Translations under genes and position numbers: made by a program
Assembly: GCF_001952855.1 (NCBI RefSeq)
Contig: NZ_LPNO01000013.1
Location: forward strand, 100,098 to 164,097
Source of the DNA: Pseudomonas sp. ATCC PTA-122608
GTDB lineage: Bacteria > Pseudomonadota > Gammaproteobacteria > Pseudomonadales > Pseudomonadaceae
Direction: 5' to 3'
DNA length: 64,000 nt
The notes under the pieces: generated by a model
What the model was told of the DNA's origin: nothing
The model's input: the letters and a program-made list of their open reading frames with translations, nothing else
The model's database searches: none
Shown here: positions 25,714 through 33,725 of the stretch, in pieces
Layout of the letters: every line of letters begins with the position of its first letter
Position numbering within the stretch: position 1 is the first letter of the stretch

Positions 25714-26319
25714 ATGGGTTCACTGAAACGAATTGCTGTGTTGTGCGGTTTTACCGTGATGTTTGCTGCCGCAGCGCAGGCTGAAGACTGGCAGACTGCC
25801 AAGGATGAAGACGGCATCAAAGTGTCGTTGAGTGAAATTGCCGGCTCCAAATACAAGGCTTATCGCGGTGTGACTACCATCAAGGCGCCGCTGGCCAAGA
25901 TCCAGGCGTTGCAGGAAGACGTGGCCGGGGCCTGTTCCTGGATCCACGAATGCAAATCGCAAAAACTGCTTAAGCAAGAAGGTGACAAGAGCTGGACCTA
26001 CACCCAGTTCAAGGCGCCGTTCCCGGTCACCGACCGTGACTCGATCCTGGAAATCACCACCACCAAGGCCGCTGACGGCAGCGTGACCCGCAAGCTATTG
26101 GAAGTGCCGACTTACCAGCCCGAAGTCAAAGGCTATGTGCGCGTAGCCCAGGTTGACGGTTATTGGAAGCTGGTACCTAAAGGCGACAACCTGACCGAAG
26201 TGACCTACCAGGTGCACACCGAGCCAGGTGGCAGCGTGCCGTCGTGGTTGGCCAACAAGTTTGTGGTGGACGCACCGTTCAACACCTTGAAAGCTTTGAA
26301 AGAACACGCTGAAAAATAA
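25714..26319 (+). CDS. Periplasmic START-domain protein
   Basis: A 201-aa protein with a signal peptide (about 1-23, ending AAAQA) and a START/SRPBCC helix-grip fold: EDWQTAKDEDGIKVS, YKAYRGVTTIKAPLAKIQALQ, the DRDSILEIT strand, and the C-terminal helix LKALKEHAEK. Such proteins bind a lipid or other hydrophobic ligand. AAGGA precedes the ATG. Role in the cell unknown. Confidence 0.82.
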   Translation: MGSLKRIAVLCGFTVMFAAAAQAEDWQTAKDEDGIKVSLSEIAGSKYKAYRGVTTIKAPLAKIQALQEDVAGACSWIHECKSQKLLKQEGDKSWTYTQFKAPFPVTDRDSILEITTTKAADGSVTRKLLEVPTYQPEVKGYVRVAQVDGYWKLVPKGDNLTEVTYQVHTEPGGSVPSWLANKFVVDAPFNTLKALKEHAEK

Positions 26320-26422
26320 CTGCAGCTGATCAGTTGCCTCCTGCCTTGAGTGGAACGATCTCCAAGCCCTCAAGGTCCAGATAGAGGTAAGCCCACTCTT
26401 GGGTTTTATCGAGGAGGCACTG

Positions 26423-26659
26423 ATGCCAAAGTGGAACGTTTCCTTCACTGATGATCATGGTGAGTCGGTAGTCGAGCAATTCGAATGTGAGCAAAAACCG
26501 ACCCTTGAAGAGGCTGCGCGCCTGGTTCGCGCCCGCGTGTCTCCGGTGCTGAAGGAATTGGATCTCAACGATCTCGAAGGGCGGATCGCCGAACCGACGG
26601 TGAAGATCCTGAAAGATCAAAACAGCATTAAAGACCTCAAGGTCGACCCCGCCGCCTGA
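26423..26659 (+). CDS. Hypothetical 78-aa acidic protein
   Basis: The ATG at 26423 follows a near-perfect GAGGAGG, which decides the start over an upstream in-frame codon at 26399. The protein is short and acidic (FTDDHGESVVEQFECEQKPTLEEAARLVRARVSP), with one predicted helix after a beta hairpin. No family recognised. Standing alone in the same direction as its neighbours. Confidence 0.65.
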   Translation: MPKWNVSFTDDHGESVVEQFECEQKPTLEEAARLVRARVSPVLKELDLNDLEGRIAEPTVKILKDQNSIKDLKVDPAA

Positions 26660-26872
26660 ACATTTCCTGTACGCCCTTAAACAGACTCTGGTGGAGCTGA
26701 AAGCTTCGCGTTACTCTGCAATCGAGATCAGCGAATGAATCGCTAAGGTCTGGTCTTGTCAGCTACATGCTTGTCTCCCAGCGGCGACGTCATTGCCGTA
26801 ACACCCGCGCCGTTACAGCGCGGGCCTTGGGAAGCACGGAAAGTCTATCCATCGGTTTGAGGAGGACGTTTC

Positions 26873-27214
26873 ATGAGCACAGCCTATCAAGAAGACATCA
26901 GCACCAACGTGTTGCGCCGCATGAAAGAGGGCGGCTTTGACTTCTCACGTTTCCACCCCATCGAGTTCTACGCCATATTCCCGGATGAGGAACGTGCGCG
27001 CCGGGCTGCGGGTCGGTTTCGTGGGGAATCCCTGAATGCCCAGGTCAGCGCGCGGGATGACGGCGCCTGGTACCTGGAACTGAGCAAAATCATGTTCGCC
27101 ACCTACGACGGCATAGGAGACTTCGAGCAGGACTTTGAGGCGGTGGTCGAGCCCTTGGGCGGGATCATTGAGGGATGGGGCGTCAAACAGGAGGTGCGTG
27201 GGTTACCCATGTAG
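26873..27214 (+). CDS. RraB-family (ribonuclease E inhibitor-like) protein
   Basis: A 113-aa protein matching the RraB fold: NVLRRMKEGGFDFSRFHPIEFYAIFPDEERARRAA, then LELSKIMFATYDGIGDFEQDFEAVVEPLGGIIEGWG. The GGxxDGWG-like end is typical of the family. E. coli RraB binds RNase E; whether this homologue does is not known. GAGGAGG precedes the ATG; a terminator follows. Confidence 0.8.
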   Translation: MSTAYQEDISTNVLRRMKEGGFDFSRFHPIEFYAIFPDEERARRAAGRFRGESLNAQVSARDDGAWYLELSKIMFATYDGIGDFEQDFEAVVEPLGGIIEGWGVKQEVRGLPM

Positions 27215-27240
27215 CGGCATGAGCAATAACACAGCGTATC

Positions 27241-27266
27241 GGCTGACCTTTGGGTCGGCCGTTTTT
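27241..27266 (+). terminator. Rho-independent terminator after RraB-like gene
   Basis: Stem GGCTGACC/GGTCGGCC, loop TTTG, then GTTTTTG. Confidence 0.85.
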
Positions 27267-27293
27267 GTTTCTGGCTTGGGAAAAATCCTGCAC

Positions 27294-27320
27294 AAAAAAA
27301 AGCCACCCGAGCAGGGTGGC
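27294..27320 (-). terminator. Minus-oriented terminator-like hairpin
   Basis: On the minus strand GCCACCC/GGGTGGC with loop TGCTC is followed by nine T. No minus-strand gene precedes it within 4 kb, so it could end a small RNA made from the 27320-27600 region or act bidirectionally. Confidence 0.6.
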
Positions 27321-27651
27321 CAAAGGGAAGATCGGAGCGAAGGGGAACAGATCGGTACATGCCGTATCACGTTACCCATCAAGCAAAGGGTGAGGCTGTA
27401 GGACATGTCCTGTTCAGCCGATGGTGGTGATTATCCCCAGGGTTTGCCGGGCAGTGAAATCAACTCTGACTATGCTGGTGATAGTCATGGCCTGCATTGC
27501 AATGAGGCGCCGCCCATGACAGCGGGCATTTGCTGCACCGGGACGGTGCGGTGAGACCTGCGCCTATATCCAACTGATTGATACTTAAGTGTTTATGCCG
27601 CTGGCACGGGCCTTGCGATGGTTCTGGCGTCCGGGTGACAAGGAGTACGGC

Positions 27652-29061
27652 ATGATCCGCACTTATTATGATGAGATGTACGACGGGGCAGGGCTTGTGC
27701 GCCCCCATTACCGCGAATTCGCCCGCTGGTTGGCCGAGACGCCTGCGGAACTGCTGGCCCAGCGCCGGCGTGAAGCCGATTTGCTGTTTCACCGGGCCGG
27801 TATCACCTTCACGCTGTACGGCGATGAGCAAGGCACCGAACGCCTGATTCCCTTCGACACGATTCCCCGCAGCATCCCGGCCAGTGAGTGGCGGATCGTC
27901 GAGCGCGGCTGTATCCAACGGGTCAAGGCGCTGAACATGTTCCTCGCCGACCTGTACCACGAACAACGGATCATCAAGGCCGGGATCATCCCTGCCGAGC
28001 AAGTGCTGGCCAACGAGCAATACCAGTTGGCGATGCAGGGCCTGGACCTGCACCGCGATATCTATTCCCACATCTCCGGCGTCGACCTCGTACGCGATGG
28101 CGACGGTACTTACTACGTCCTCGAAGACAACCTGCGCACCCCCAGCGGTGTCAGCTACATGCTCGAAGACCGCAAGATGATGATGCGCCTGTTCCCCGAA
28201 CTGTTCGCCGCCCAGCGCATCGCGCCCATCGATCACTACCCCAACCTGTTGCTCGACACCCTGAAAAGCTCCAGCCCCCTGGATAACCCCAGTGTGGTGG
28301 TACTCACTCCGGGGCGTTTCAACAGTGCGTTCTTCGAACATGCGTTCCTGGCCCGTGAAATGGGCGTGGAACTGGTGGAAGGCGCCGACCTGTTTGTACG
28401 TGATGACCGTGTGTTCATGCGCACCACCGACGGCCCCAAGGCGGTGGATGTCATTTACCGCCGCCTTGACGACGCGTTCCTCGACCCGCTGGCCTTCAAC
28501 CCGGACTCCATGCTCGGCGTGCCGGGCCTGCTGGCGGCGTATCGCTCGGGCAATGTGGTGCTGGCGAATGCCATCGGCACTGGGGTTGCGGATGACAAGT
28601 CGGTGTACCCCTTCGTCACCGAGATGATCCGTTTTTACCTGGATGAAGAGCCGATCCTGAAGAATGTTCCGACGTTCCAGTGCCGTAATCCCAGTGAACT
28701 GTCCCACGTGCTGGCCAACCTTCCGGAACTGGTGGTGAAGGAAACCCAGGGCTCGGGCGGCTACGGCATGTTGGTCGGCCCGGCCGCCTCGGCGGCGGAA
28801 ATCGAAGCCTTCCGCGCACGCATCAAGGCCAAGCCCCACGCCTATATCGCGCAGCCAACCCTGTGCCTGTCCACCTGCCCGACCTTCGTCGAAAACGGCA
28901 TCGCCCCGCGCCACATCGACCTGCGCCCGTTCGTGCTGCAAGGCAAGGAAACTCGCGTGGTGCCGGGCGGCCTGACCCGTGTGGCGCTGCGGGAAGGTTC
29001 GCTGGTGGTCAATTCGTCCCAGGGCGGCGGCACCAAAGACACCTGGGTGGTTGAGGATTGA
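27652..29061 (+). CDS. Circularly permuted type 2 ATP-grasp protein
   Basis: A 469-aa amidoligase-like ATP-grasp enzyme (former DUF404/DUF407). RTYYDEMYDGAG at the start, VLEDNLRTPSGVSYMLEDR with the metal-binding ED/N, and VVKETQGSGGYGMLVG nucleotide-binding region are visible. The ATG at 27652 has AAGGAG upstream; an in-frame start at 27589 has none. First of three tightly packed genes with an alpha-E protein and a transglutaminase, a set predicted in comparative studies to make and trim a peptide or peptide-like tag. No product is known. Confidence 0.9.
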   Translation: MIRTYYDEMYDGAGLVRPHYREFARWLAETPAELLAQRRREADLLFHRAGITFTLYGDEQGTERLIPFDTIPRSIPASEWRIVERGCIQRVKALNMFLADLYHEQRIIKAGIIPAEQVLANEQYQLAMQGLDLHRDIYSHISGVDLVRDGDGTYYVLEDNLRTPSGVSYMLEDRKMMMRLFPELFAAQRIAPIDHYPNLLLDTLKSSSPLDNPSVVVLTPGRFNSAFFEHAFLAREMGVELVEGADLFVRDDRVFMRTTDGPKAVDVIYRRLDDAFLDPLAFNPDSMLGVPGLLAAYRSGNVVLANAIGTGVADDKSVYPFVTEMIRFYLDEEPILKNVPTFQCRNPSELSHVLANLPELVVKETQGSGGYGMLVGPAASAAEIEAFRARIKAKPHAYIAQPTLCLSTCPTFVENGIAPRHIDLRPFVLQGKETRVVPGGLTRVALREGSLVVNSSQGGGTKDTWVVED

Positions 29062-29064
29062 AAT

Positions 29065-30015
29065 ATGTTGAGTAGAACTGCCTCGGATTTGTATTGGATG
29101 TCGCGCTATCTGGAGCGTGCGGAAAACCTCGCGCGGATGCTCGATGTCAGTTATTCGCTGTCGCTGATGCCCCAGGACGGGCGCGGCGATGGCTTGCATG
29201 AACTGGCAATGCCGCTGCTGATCACCGGCACCCTCGACGATTACCGCGAGCGTCACGGCGAGCTGCACGCCGAGCGCCTGCTGCACTTCTTCGCTCTGGA
29301 TGCGGCCAATCCGGCGAGCATCTACAGCTGCCTCGGTGCGGCGCGGGCCAGTGCTCACGCCGTGCGTGGGCGAATTACCGCCGACATGTGGGAAAACATC
29401 AACGCCACCTGGCTGGAAATTCGCGACATCGCCCAGCAAGGCCTGAGTCGTTATGGCATGAGTCGGTTCTGCGAGTGGGTCAAGGAGCGCTCCCACCTGT
29501 TCCGTGGCGCCACCTACGGCACCATCATGCGTAACGACGCTTTTCGTTTTATCCGCCTCGGTACCTTTATCGAACGGGCCGACAACACGCTGCGCCTGCT
29601 GGATGCCCGCTATGAAATGGCCGGCGACCAGGCCGAAGCGGTCACCGATGGCACCGCCCACGCCTACTATCAGTGGAGTGCGCTATTAAGGGCCTTGTCC
29701 TCTTTCGAGGCCTACACCGAGATCTACCGCGACGCCCCCGGCGCCCGGCAAGTCGCCGAGCTGTTGCTACTACGCGCCGACGTCCCGCGCTCGCTGCGGG
29801 CGTGCAGTGAAGAGATCGACCAGATCCTTGGCAGCCTGCCCGGCATCAACGGTCGCCCGGCCCAACGCCTGGCGGCCGAAATGGATGCGCGACTGCGCTT
29901 TACCGCGATCGACGAAATTATCGAGGAAGGCCTGCACGCTTGGCTGACCGACTTCATCCCGCTCGTGCGCGAGCTGGGCGATGCTATTTACAGTTCCTAC
30001 CTGGAGGCGGCATGA
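29065..30015 (+). CDS. Alpha-E domain protein (DUF403)
   Basis: A 316-aa all-helical protein. The start MLSRTASDLYWMSRYLERAENLARML is the hallmark of the family, with conserved RTxxxLYWxxRYxERAE. It lies 3 bp after the ATP-grasp gene and overlaps the transglutaminase start by 4 bp. Its biochemical role is unknown; constant association with permuted ATP-grasp enzymes suggests a partner in the same reaction. Confidence 0.9.
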   Translation: MLSRTASDLYWMSRYLERAENLARMLDVSYSLSLMPQDGRGDGLHELAMPLLITGTLDDYRERHGELHAERLLHFFALDAANPASIYSCLGAARASAHAVRGRITADMWENINATWLEIRDIAQQGLSRYGMSRFCEWVKERSHLFRGATYGTIMRNDAFRFIRLGTFIERADNTLRLLDARYEMAGDQAEAVTDGTAHAYYQWSALLRALSSFEAYTEIYRDAPGARQVAELLLLRADVPRSLRACSEEIDQILGSLPGINGRPAQRLAAEMDARLRFTAIDEIIEEGLHAWLTDFIPLVRELGDAIYSSYLEAA

Positions 30016-30815
30016 GACTTTCCATCAGCCACGAAACCACCTACCACTACGAAGACCAGGTGCGCGCCAGCATCCAGTACCTGCGGCTCACGCCCCACGA
30101 CAGCGAGCGCCAGCACGTCCTTAGTTGGCAACTGGACTTGCCCCGGCCGGTACGGGCGCAACTGGACCCGTTCGGCAATATCCTGCACGTGCTAACCATG
30201 GACGAGCCCCACGAAGCCATCATCATCGGCGCCCGTGGCCAGGTGGATATCGACGAATTGCGCGAAGCCGAACATGAGAGCCAGTCGGCGTTTCCGTTCC
30301 TGCGCTGCACCCGTTTGACCGAGCCGGACGATGCCTTGCGCAGCTTTGCCGAAAAGCATTGCCACCAGCGCCGCGACCGCAGTGCGTTGATTGATTTAAT
30401 GCATGCGCTGAACCAGTACATGACCTACTCGCCCGGCTCTACCGAAGTCGACACCTGTGCGGCCACGGCGTTTGCCGGGCGCGCCGGGGTGTGCCAGGAC
30501 CACACCCACGCCTTCCTCGCCTGTGCTCGCAGCCTGGGTATTCCGGCGCGGTATGTGTCGGGGTATTTGTACAGCGAAGACTGCGAGCACCTGGCCAGTC
30601 ATGCCTGGGCCGAAGCCTGGCTGGATGACGCCTGGTACAGCTTTGATGTGACCAACCAACTGGCCCGGCCGGAACGGCATTTGAAGCTGGCGGTGGGCCT
30701 GGATTACCTGGACGCCTGCCCGGTGCGGGGCATGCGTCGTGGGGGAGGGCATGAGCAGATGCATGCCAAGGTATTTGTGGCGCCGACACCGGTGATTTCG
30801 GTGCAGCAGCAGTAG
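30012..30815 (+). CDS. Transglutaminase-like cysteine protease/ligase
   Basis: A 267-aa protein with an N-terminal Bact_transglu_N beta domain (LSISHETTYHYEDQVRASIQYLRLTP) and a papain-like transglutaminase core. The triad is seen as Cys in AGVCQDHTHAF, His in SHAWAEAW and Asp in FDVTN. ATG overlaps the alpha-E stop. It may cleave or transfer the peptide bond made by the ATP-grasp partner. No signal peptide, so cytosolic. Confidence 0.9.
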   Translation: MRLSISHETTYHYEDQVRASIQYLRLTPHDSERQHVLSWQLDLPRPVRAQLDPFGNILHVLTMDEPHEAIIIGARGQVDIDELREAEHESQSAFPFLRCTRLTEPDDALRSFAEKHCHQRRDRSALIDLMHALNQYMTYSPGSTEVDTCAATAFAGRAGVCQDHTHAFLACARSLGIPARYVSGYLYSEDCEHLASHAWAEAWLDDAWYSFDVTNQLARPERHLKLAVGLDYLDACPVRGMRRGGGHEQMHAKVFVAPTPVISVQQQ

Positions 30816-30872
30816 GATTCCGGGAGAGGGAGCTTTGTGTAGCAGGAAAGCTCTCTGTGCCAGGAAAACTTT

Positions 30873-31004
30873 TGTGGCGAGGGAGCTTGCTCCCGCTGGG
30901 CTGCGAAGCGGCCCCAAAGCATGCCCCCCGAGTTCTGTCTGGAGAAATGTGATTGTCTGATTGGGGCTGCTGCGCAGCCAGCGGGAGCAAGCTCCCTCGC
31001 CACA
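30873..31004. repeat. REP doublet (REPIN), GTGGCGAGGGAGC type
   Basis: Arms TGTGGCGAGGGAGCTTGCTC and complement around GGGCTGCG sub-hairpins. Between two convergent genes. Confidence 0.9.
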
Positions 31005-31018
31005 GATTTACCCGAGCC

Positions 31019-31822
31019 TTAAGGCTGCTTTCTGCCTGCCATATACTTCAAGTACCCCACCAGCAGATCCAGGTCCGCATCCGGCAGCACACTGGCCGAA
31101 AACGCCGGCATCTTCGCCTGTGGCCAATGCCGCATGCCTTGCGGGTCGCGGATATAACGCTTGAGGAAATCCCCGGCGAAATATTCAGTAGGGTTGTAGG
31201 GAATATTCAAATCCGGCCCCACCTGCGCATCGCCGGCCCCGTTGAGGCGATGACACGCCAGGCAGTTCTTCTGGAACAACGCGAAGCCTTGATTTACCGG
31301 ATCATTTGCCGCCAGTTTCGGGTCTGGTAACAACGCCGGGAAGCGCTCCGCAACCGTTGTCATTTGCTTGATCCCGGAGATCTGAAACGGCCATTGCTCA
31401 GGGCTGATATGCCCGGCCTGCGGGTCCGTCCACACCAGATAAAACGGCCCGGCACTGGGTTTGCCGTCCGCCAGCGGCGGCCAGGGATGCGCCGGGTCTT
31501 CTACCGCCAACCAGGCCTGCGAGCCGCTTTTTGACAGCAGCGGCGCCGCCGTCAGTTCCGCGGCAAAGCCGTCAAGCGCCACCGCCTGCAGATGATTTTC
31601 CGGCTTGATGCCGGGCAACAGTGCGGCCAGCGGTACCGCGCGATACGTCATGTTGCGCTTGTAGGAAACGTCATCAACGATCTGCACCGTCTGCGCATCC
31701 GGGCGCTTGAGCAGCTCGGCGGTTTCCCAGGTTTTACGGGTGTGATCCAGCTCGATGGTCAGTTGTGCGGCAGACGCCGGCAGGGCCAGCAGCAGGGTTA
31801 TAAGGACGATGATCTGTTTCAA
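31019..31822 (-). CDS. Exported c-type cytochrome with N-terminal extra domain
   Basis: A 267-aa periplasmic electron carrier. Signal peptide at 1-19 (LITLLLALPASAA). Residues about 20-170 form a beta-rich domain of uncertain family, somewhat like the small domains of molybdopterin oxidoreductases (WPFQISGIKQMT). The C-terminal cytochrome c domain has one haem site CLACH and the axial Met probably in AKMPAFS. No oxidoreductase gene is adjacent, so its partner is unknown. Confidence 0.82.
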   Translation of the reverse strand: MKQIIVLITLLLALPASAAQLTIELDHTRKTWETAELLKRPDAQTVQIVDDVSYKRNMTYRAVPLAALLPGIKPENHLQAVALDGFAAELTAAPLLSKSGSQAWLAVEDPAHPWPPLADGKPSAGPFYLVWTDPQAGHISPEQWPFQISGIKQMTTVAERFPALLPDPKLAANDPVNQGFALFQKNCLACHRLNGAGDAQVGPDLNIPYNPTEYFAGDFLKRYIRDPQGMRHWPQAKMPAFSASVLPDADLDLLVGYLKYMAGRKQP

Positions 31823-31995
31823 GGATGGGCCCGTGTTTGAGTGACGATGCGGGTATCACGATACCGCAAAACCACCTGAAACCGGCGCGCAAAACGGCAG
31901 CCCCTGACGGGATCGCTAAGCGCAATATCCCGAAAGGCGCTGCCAAAGGCTGCGATCCTGGCGCTGTGTCTGCGCAGAATGTGGGGTGTGAGAAG

Positions 31996-32091
31996 TCACC
32001 CAATAACCTTGGTTAGATTGGGCAATATCAGAATCAGTGTGGTGGCGAAAAGAATAAGTCCCGCCTGACGTACTTTCGATTGTTTGAACAT
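31996..32091 (-). CDS. Possible 31-aa single-pass membrane peptide
   Basis: From the ATG at 32091, preceded by AAAGGCA at a normal distance, a 31-codon frame encodes a basic N-terminus (MFKQSKVRQ) and one hydrophobic helix (AGLILFATTLILILPN). The size and layout are those of small inner-membrane peptides. Coding status is inferred only from the start signal and hydrophobicity. Confidence 0.45.
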   Translation of the reverse strand: MFKQSKVRQAGLILFATTLILILPNLTKVIG

Positions 32092-32503
32092 GGCTGACTG
32101 CCTTTTGTTGTTATTCCTGAGCGTCAAATGCGTGCCGGTCGATTTCACTATGACGGTGCTACATGACTCTTTTCTTACAGTTCTTACAGGTGCTCCAGCA
32201 AAACCCGGCAGCAACCCTTTACTTCTCCTACAGATTCAACCTTAGAGCCCTCGTTCTGCTTGGCTTAGATCCATTTCATCTCATTACCTGAATAAATCTT
32301 ATTAAAAAGGCATGAGGCCAATTGCCAGCCAGACGCCAGCCCTAGGGCTAGACAGCTAAAACGATTAATCAGCCGATTCCCGTAGCCTCCTACCGTTCGT
32401 CTGAGCGTGAGCGTCAAGGTCAATGAGCGGTTCGGTCATTGAATCCGGCGCCGCGGCGCCTAAGGTAGGAGCACGATTCGTTGCCCAGTGATTCGAGGAC
32501 GTC
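32092..32503. other. 412-bp gap upstream of the thiolase operon
   Basis: No gene seen. Holds AGCCCTAGGGCT (32338-32349), the inverted repeat TCAATGA-N9-TCATTGA (32420-32442) and GGCGCCGCGGCGCC (32447-32460). Confidence 0.5.
32420..32442. promoter_or_regulatory. Inverted repeat upstream of the thiolase gene
   Basis: TCAATGA-N9-TCATTGA, 7-bp perfect arms, 62 bp before the start codon. Possible operator for the beta-oxidation pair. Confidence 0.3.
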
Positions 32504-33709
32504 ATGACCGAAGCTTTGATCTTTGATGCGATACGCACGCCCCGTGGCAAAGGCAAGGCCGATGGCGCCTTGTACAGCGTCAAGCCGGTGAACCTGGTGG
32601 CCGGGTTGCTGACCGCGCTGCAACAGCGCACCGACCTCGATACCCGGCAAGTGGATGACATCGTCCTGGGATGCGTCACGCCGGTGGGCGACCAGGGCGC
32701 CGACATCGCCAAGACCGCCGCCCTGGTGGCGGACTGGGACGTCAGCGTCGCCGGTGTGCAGATCAACCGGTTTTGCGCGTCGGGTCTGGAAGCCGTGAAC
32801 CTCGGCGCGATGAAAGTGCGCTCCGGCTTTGAAGACCTGGTGGTGGTGGGCGGCGTCGAGTCCATGTCCCGCGTGCCCATGGGCAGCGACGGCGGTGCCT
32901 GGGTACTCGACCCGCAAACCAATCTGCACAGCCACTTCACCCCGCAGGGCATCGGCGCCGACCTGATTGCCACGCTGGAAGGCTTCACCCGCCAAGACGT
33001 CGATGCCTTTGCCTTGCACTCACAGCAGAAGGCGGCGCGGGCAAGATCAGACGGTTCCTTCAACAAATCGCTGATCGCAGTGCAGGACCAAAATGGCATT
33101 GTGCTGCTGGACCAGGACGAATTCATCCGTGGCGATTCCACCCTCGAAGGCCTGGGCAAACTCAAGCCCAGCTTCGAAATGATGGGCCAGATGGGCTTCG
33201 ATGCCACGGCCTTGCGGGTCTACAGCCACGTCGAGCGTATTAACCACGTGCACACGCCGGGCAACAGTTCCGGGATCGTCGATGGCGCGGCGCTGATGCT
33301 GATCGGCTCTGAATCCAAAGGCCGCGAACTCGGCCTGCAACCCCGAGCGCGCATCGTCGCCACGGCGGTCACCAGCACTGACCCCACCATCATGCTCACC
33401 GGCCCCGCACCGGCCACCCGCAAGGCCCTGGCCAAGGCTGGCCTGCGGGTTGAAGACATCGACCTGTTCGAGGTTAACGAGGCGTTTGCGTCGGTGGTGC
33501 TCAAGTTCATCAAGGACATGGGCATCGACGCCGCCCGGGTCAACGTCAACGGCGGCTCCATCGCCATGGGGCATCCGCTGGGCGCCACCGGCTGCGCGAT
33601 TCTCGGCACCTTGCTCGACGAACTGGAGGTGCGCCAGCAGCGGTATGGCCTGGCCACCCTGTGTGTCGGCGGCGGCATGGGTATCGCCACCATCATCGAA
33701 CGCCTCTGA
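32504..33709 (+). CDS. Acetyl-CoA C-acyltransferase (thiolase)
   Basis: A 401-aa thiolase that cleaves 3-ketoacyl-CoA to acetyl-CoA. The nucleophile is Cys91 ([11 protein letters not shown]); [20 protein letters not shown] with His near 357, and CVGGGMG with Cys near 387 complete the active site. It precedes a FadJ/FadB-like gene by 16 bp, so the two form a beta-oxidation operon. Chain-length preference unknown. Confidence 0.93.
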   Translation: MTEALIFDAIRTPRGKGKADGALYSVKPVNLVAGLLTALQQRTDLDTRQVDDIVLGCVTPVGDQGADIAKTAALVADWDVSVAGVQINRFCASGLEAVNLGAMKVRSGFEDLVVVGGVESMSRVPMGSDGGAWVLDPQTNLHSHFTPQGIGADLIATLEGFTRQDVDAFALHSQQKAARARSDGSFNKSLIAVQDQNGIVLLDQDEFIRGDSTLEGLGKLKPSFEMMGQMGFDATALRVYSHVERINHVHTPGNSSGIVDGAALMLIGSESKGRELGLQPRARIVATAVTSTDPTIMLTGPAPATRKALAKAGLRVEDIDLFEVNEAFASVVLKFIKDMGIDAARVNVNGGSIAMGHPLGATGCAILGTLLDELEVRQQRYGLATLCVGGGMGIATIIERL

Positions 33710-33725
33710 GCCTAAGGAATCAGTC

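Larger units (their letters stand above)
27215..27651. other. 437-bp gap with two terminators and a palindrome
   Basis: Contains a plus-strand terminator (27241-27266), a minus-oriented terminator-like hairpin (27294-27320) with no minus-strand gene behind it, and the palindrome AGGACATGTCCT (27400-27411). No protein gene supported. Confidence 0.6.

Noticed and set aside
27400..27411. AGGACATGTCCT palindrome as an operator
   Set aside because: A perfect 12-bp palindrome, but far from a start codon and with no matching family; kept only as a note.
27460..29661. 733-codon minus-strand open frame
   Set aside because: Antisense to the ATP-grasp and alpha-E genes; His/Gln/Val-rich composition is that of a complementary-strand shadow in a GC-rich genome, with no family likeness.
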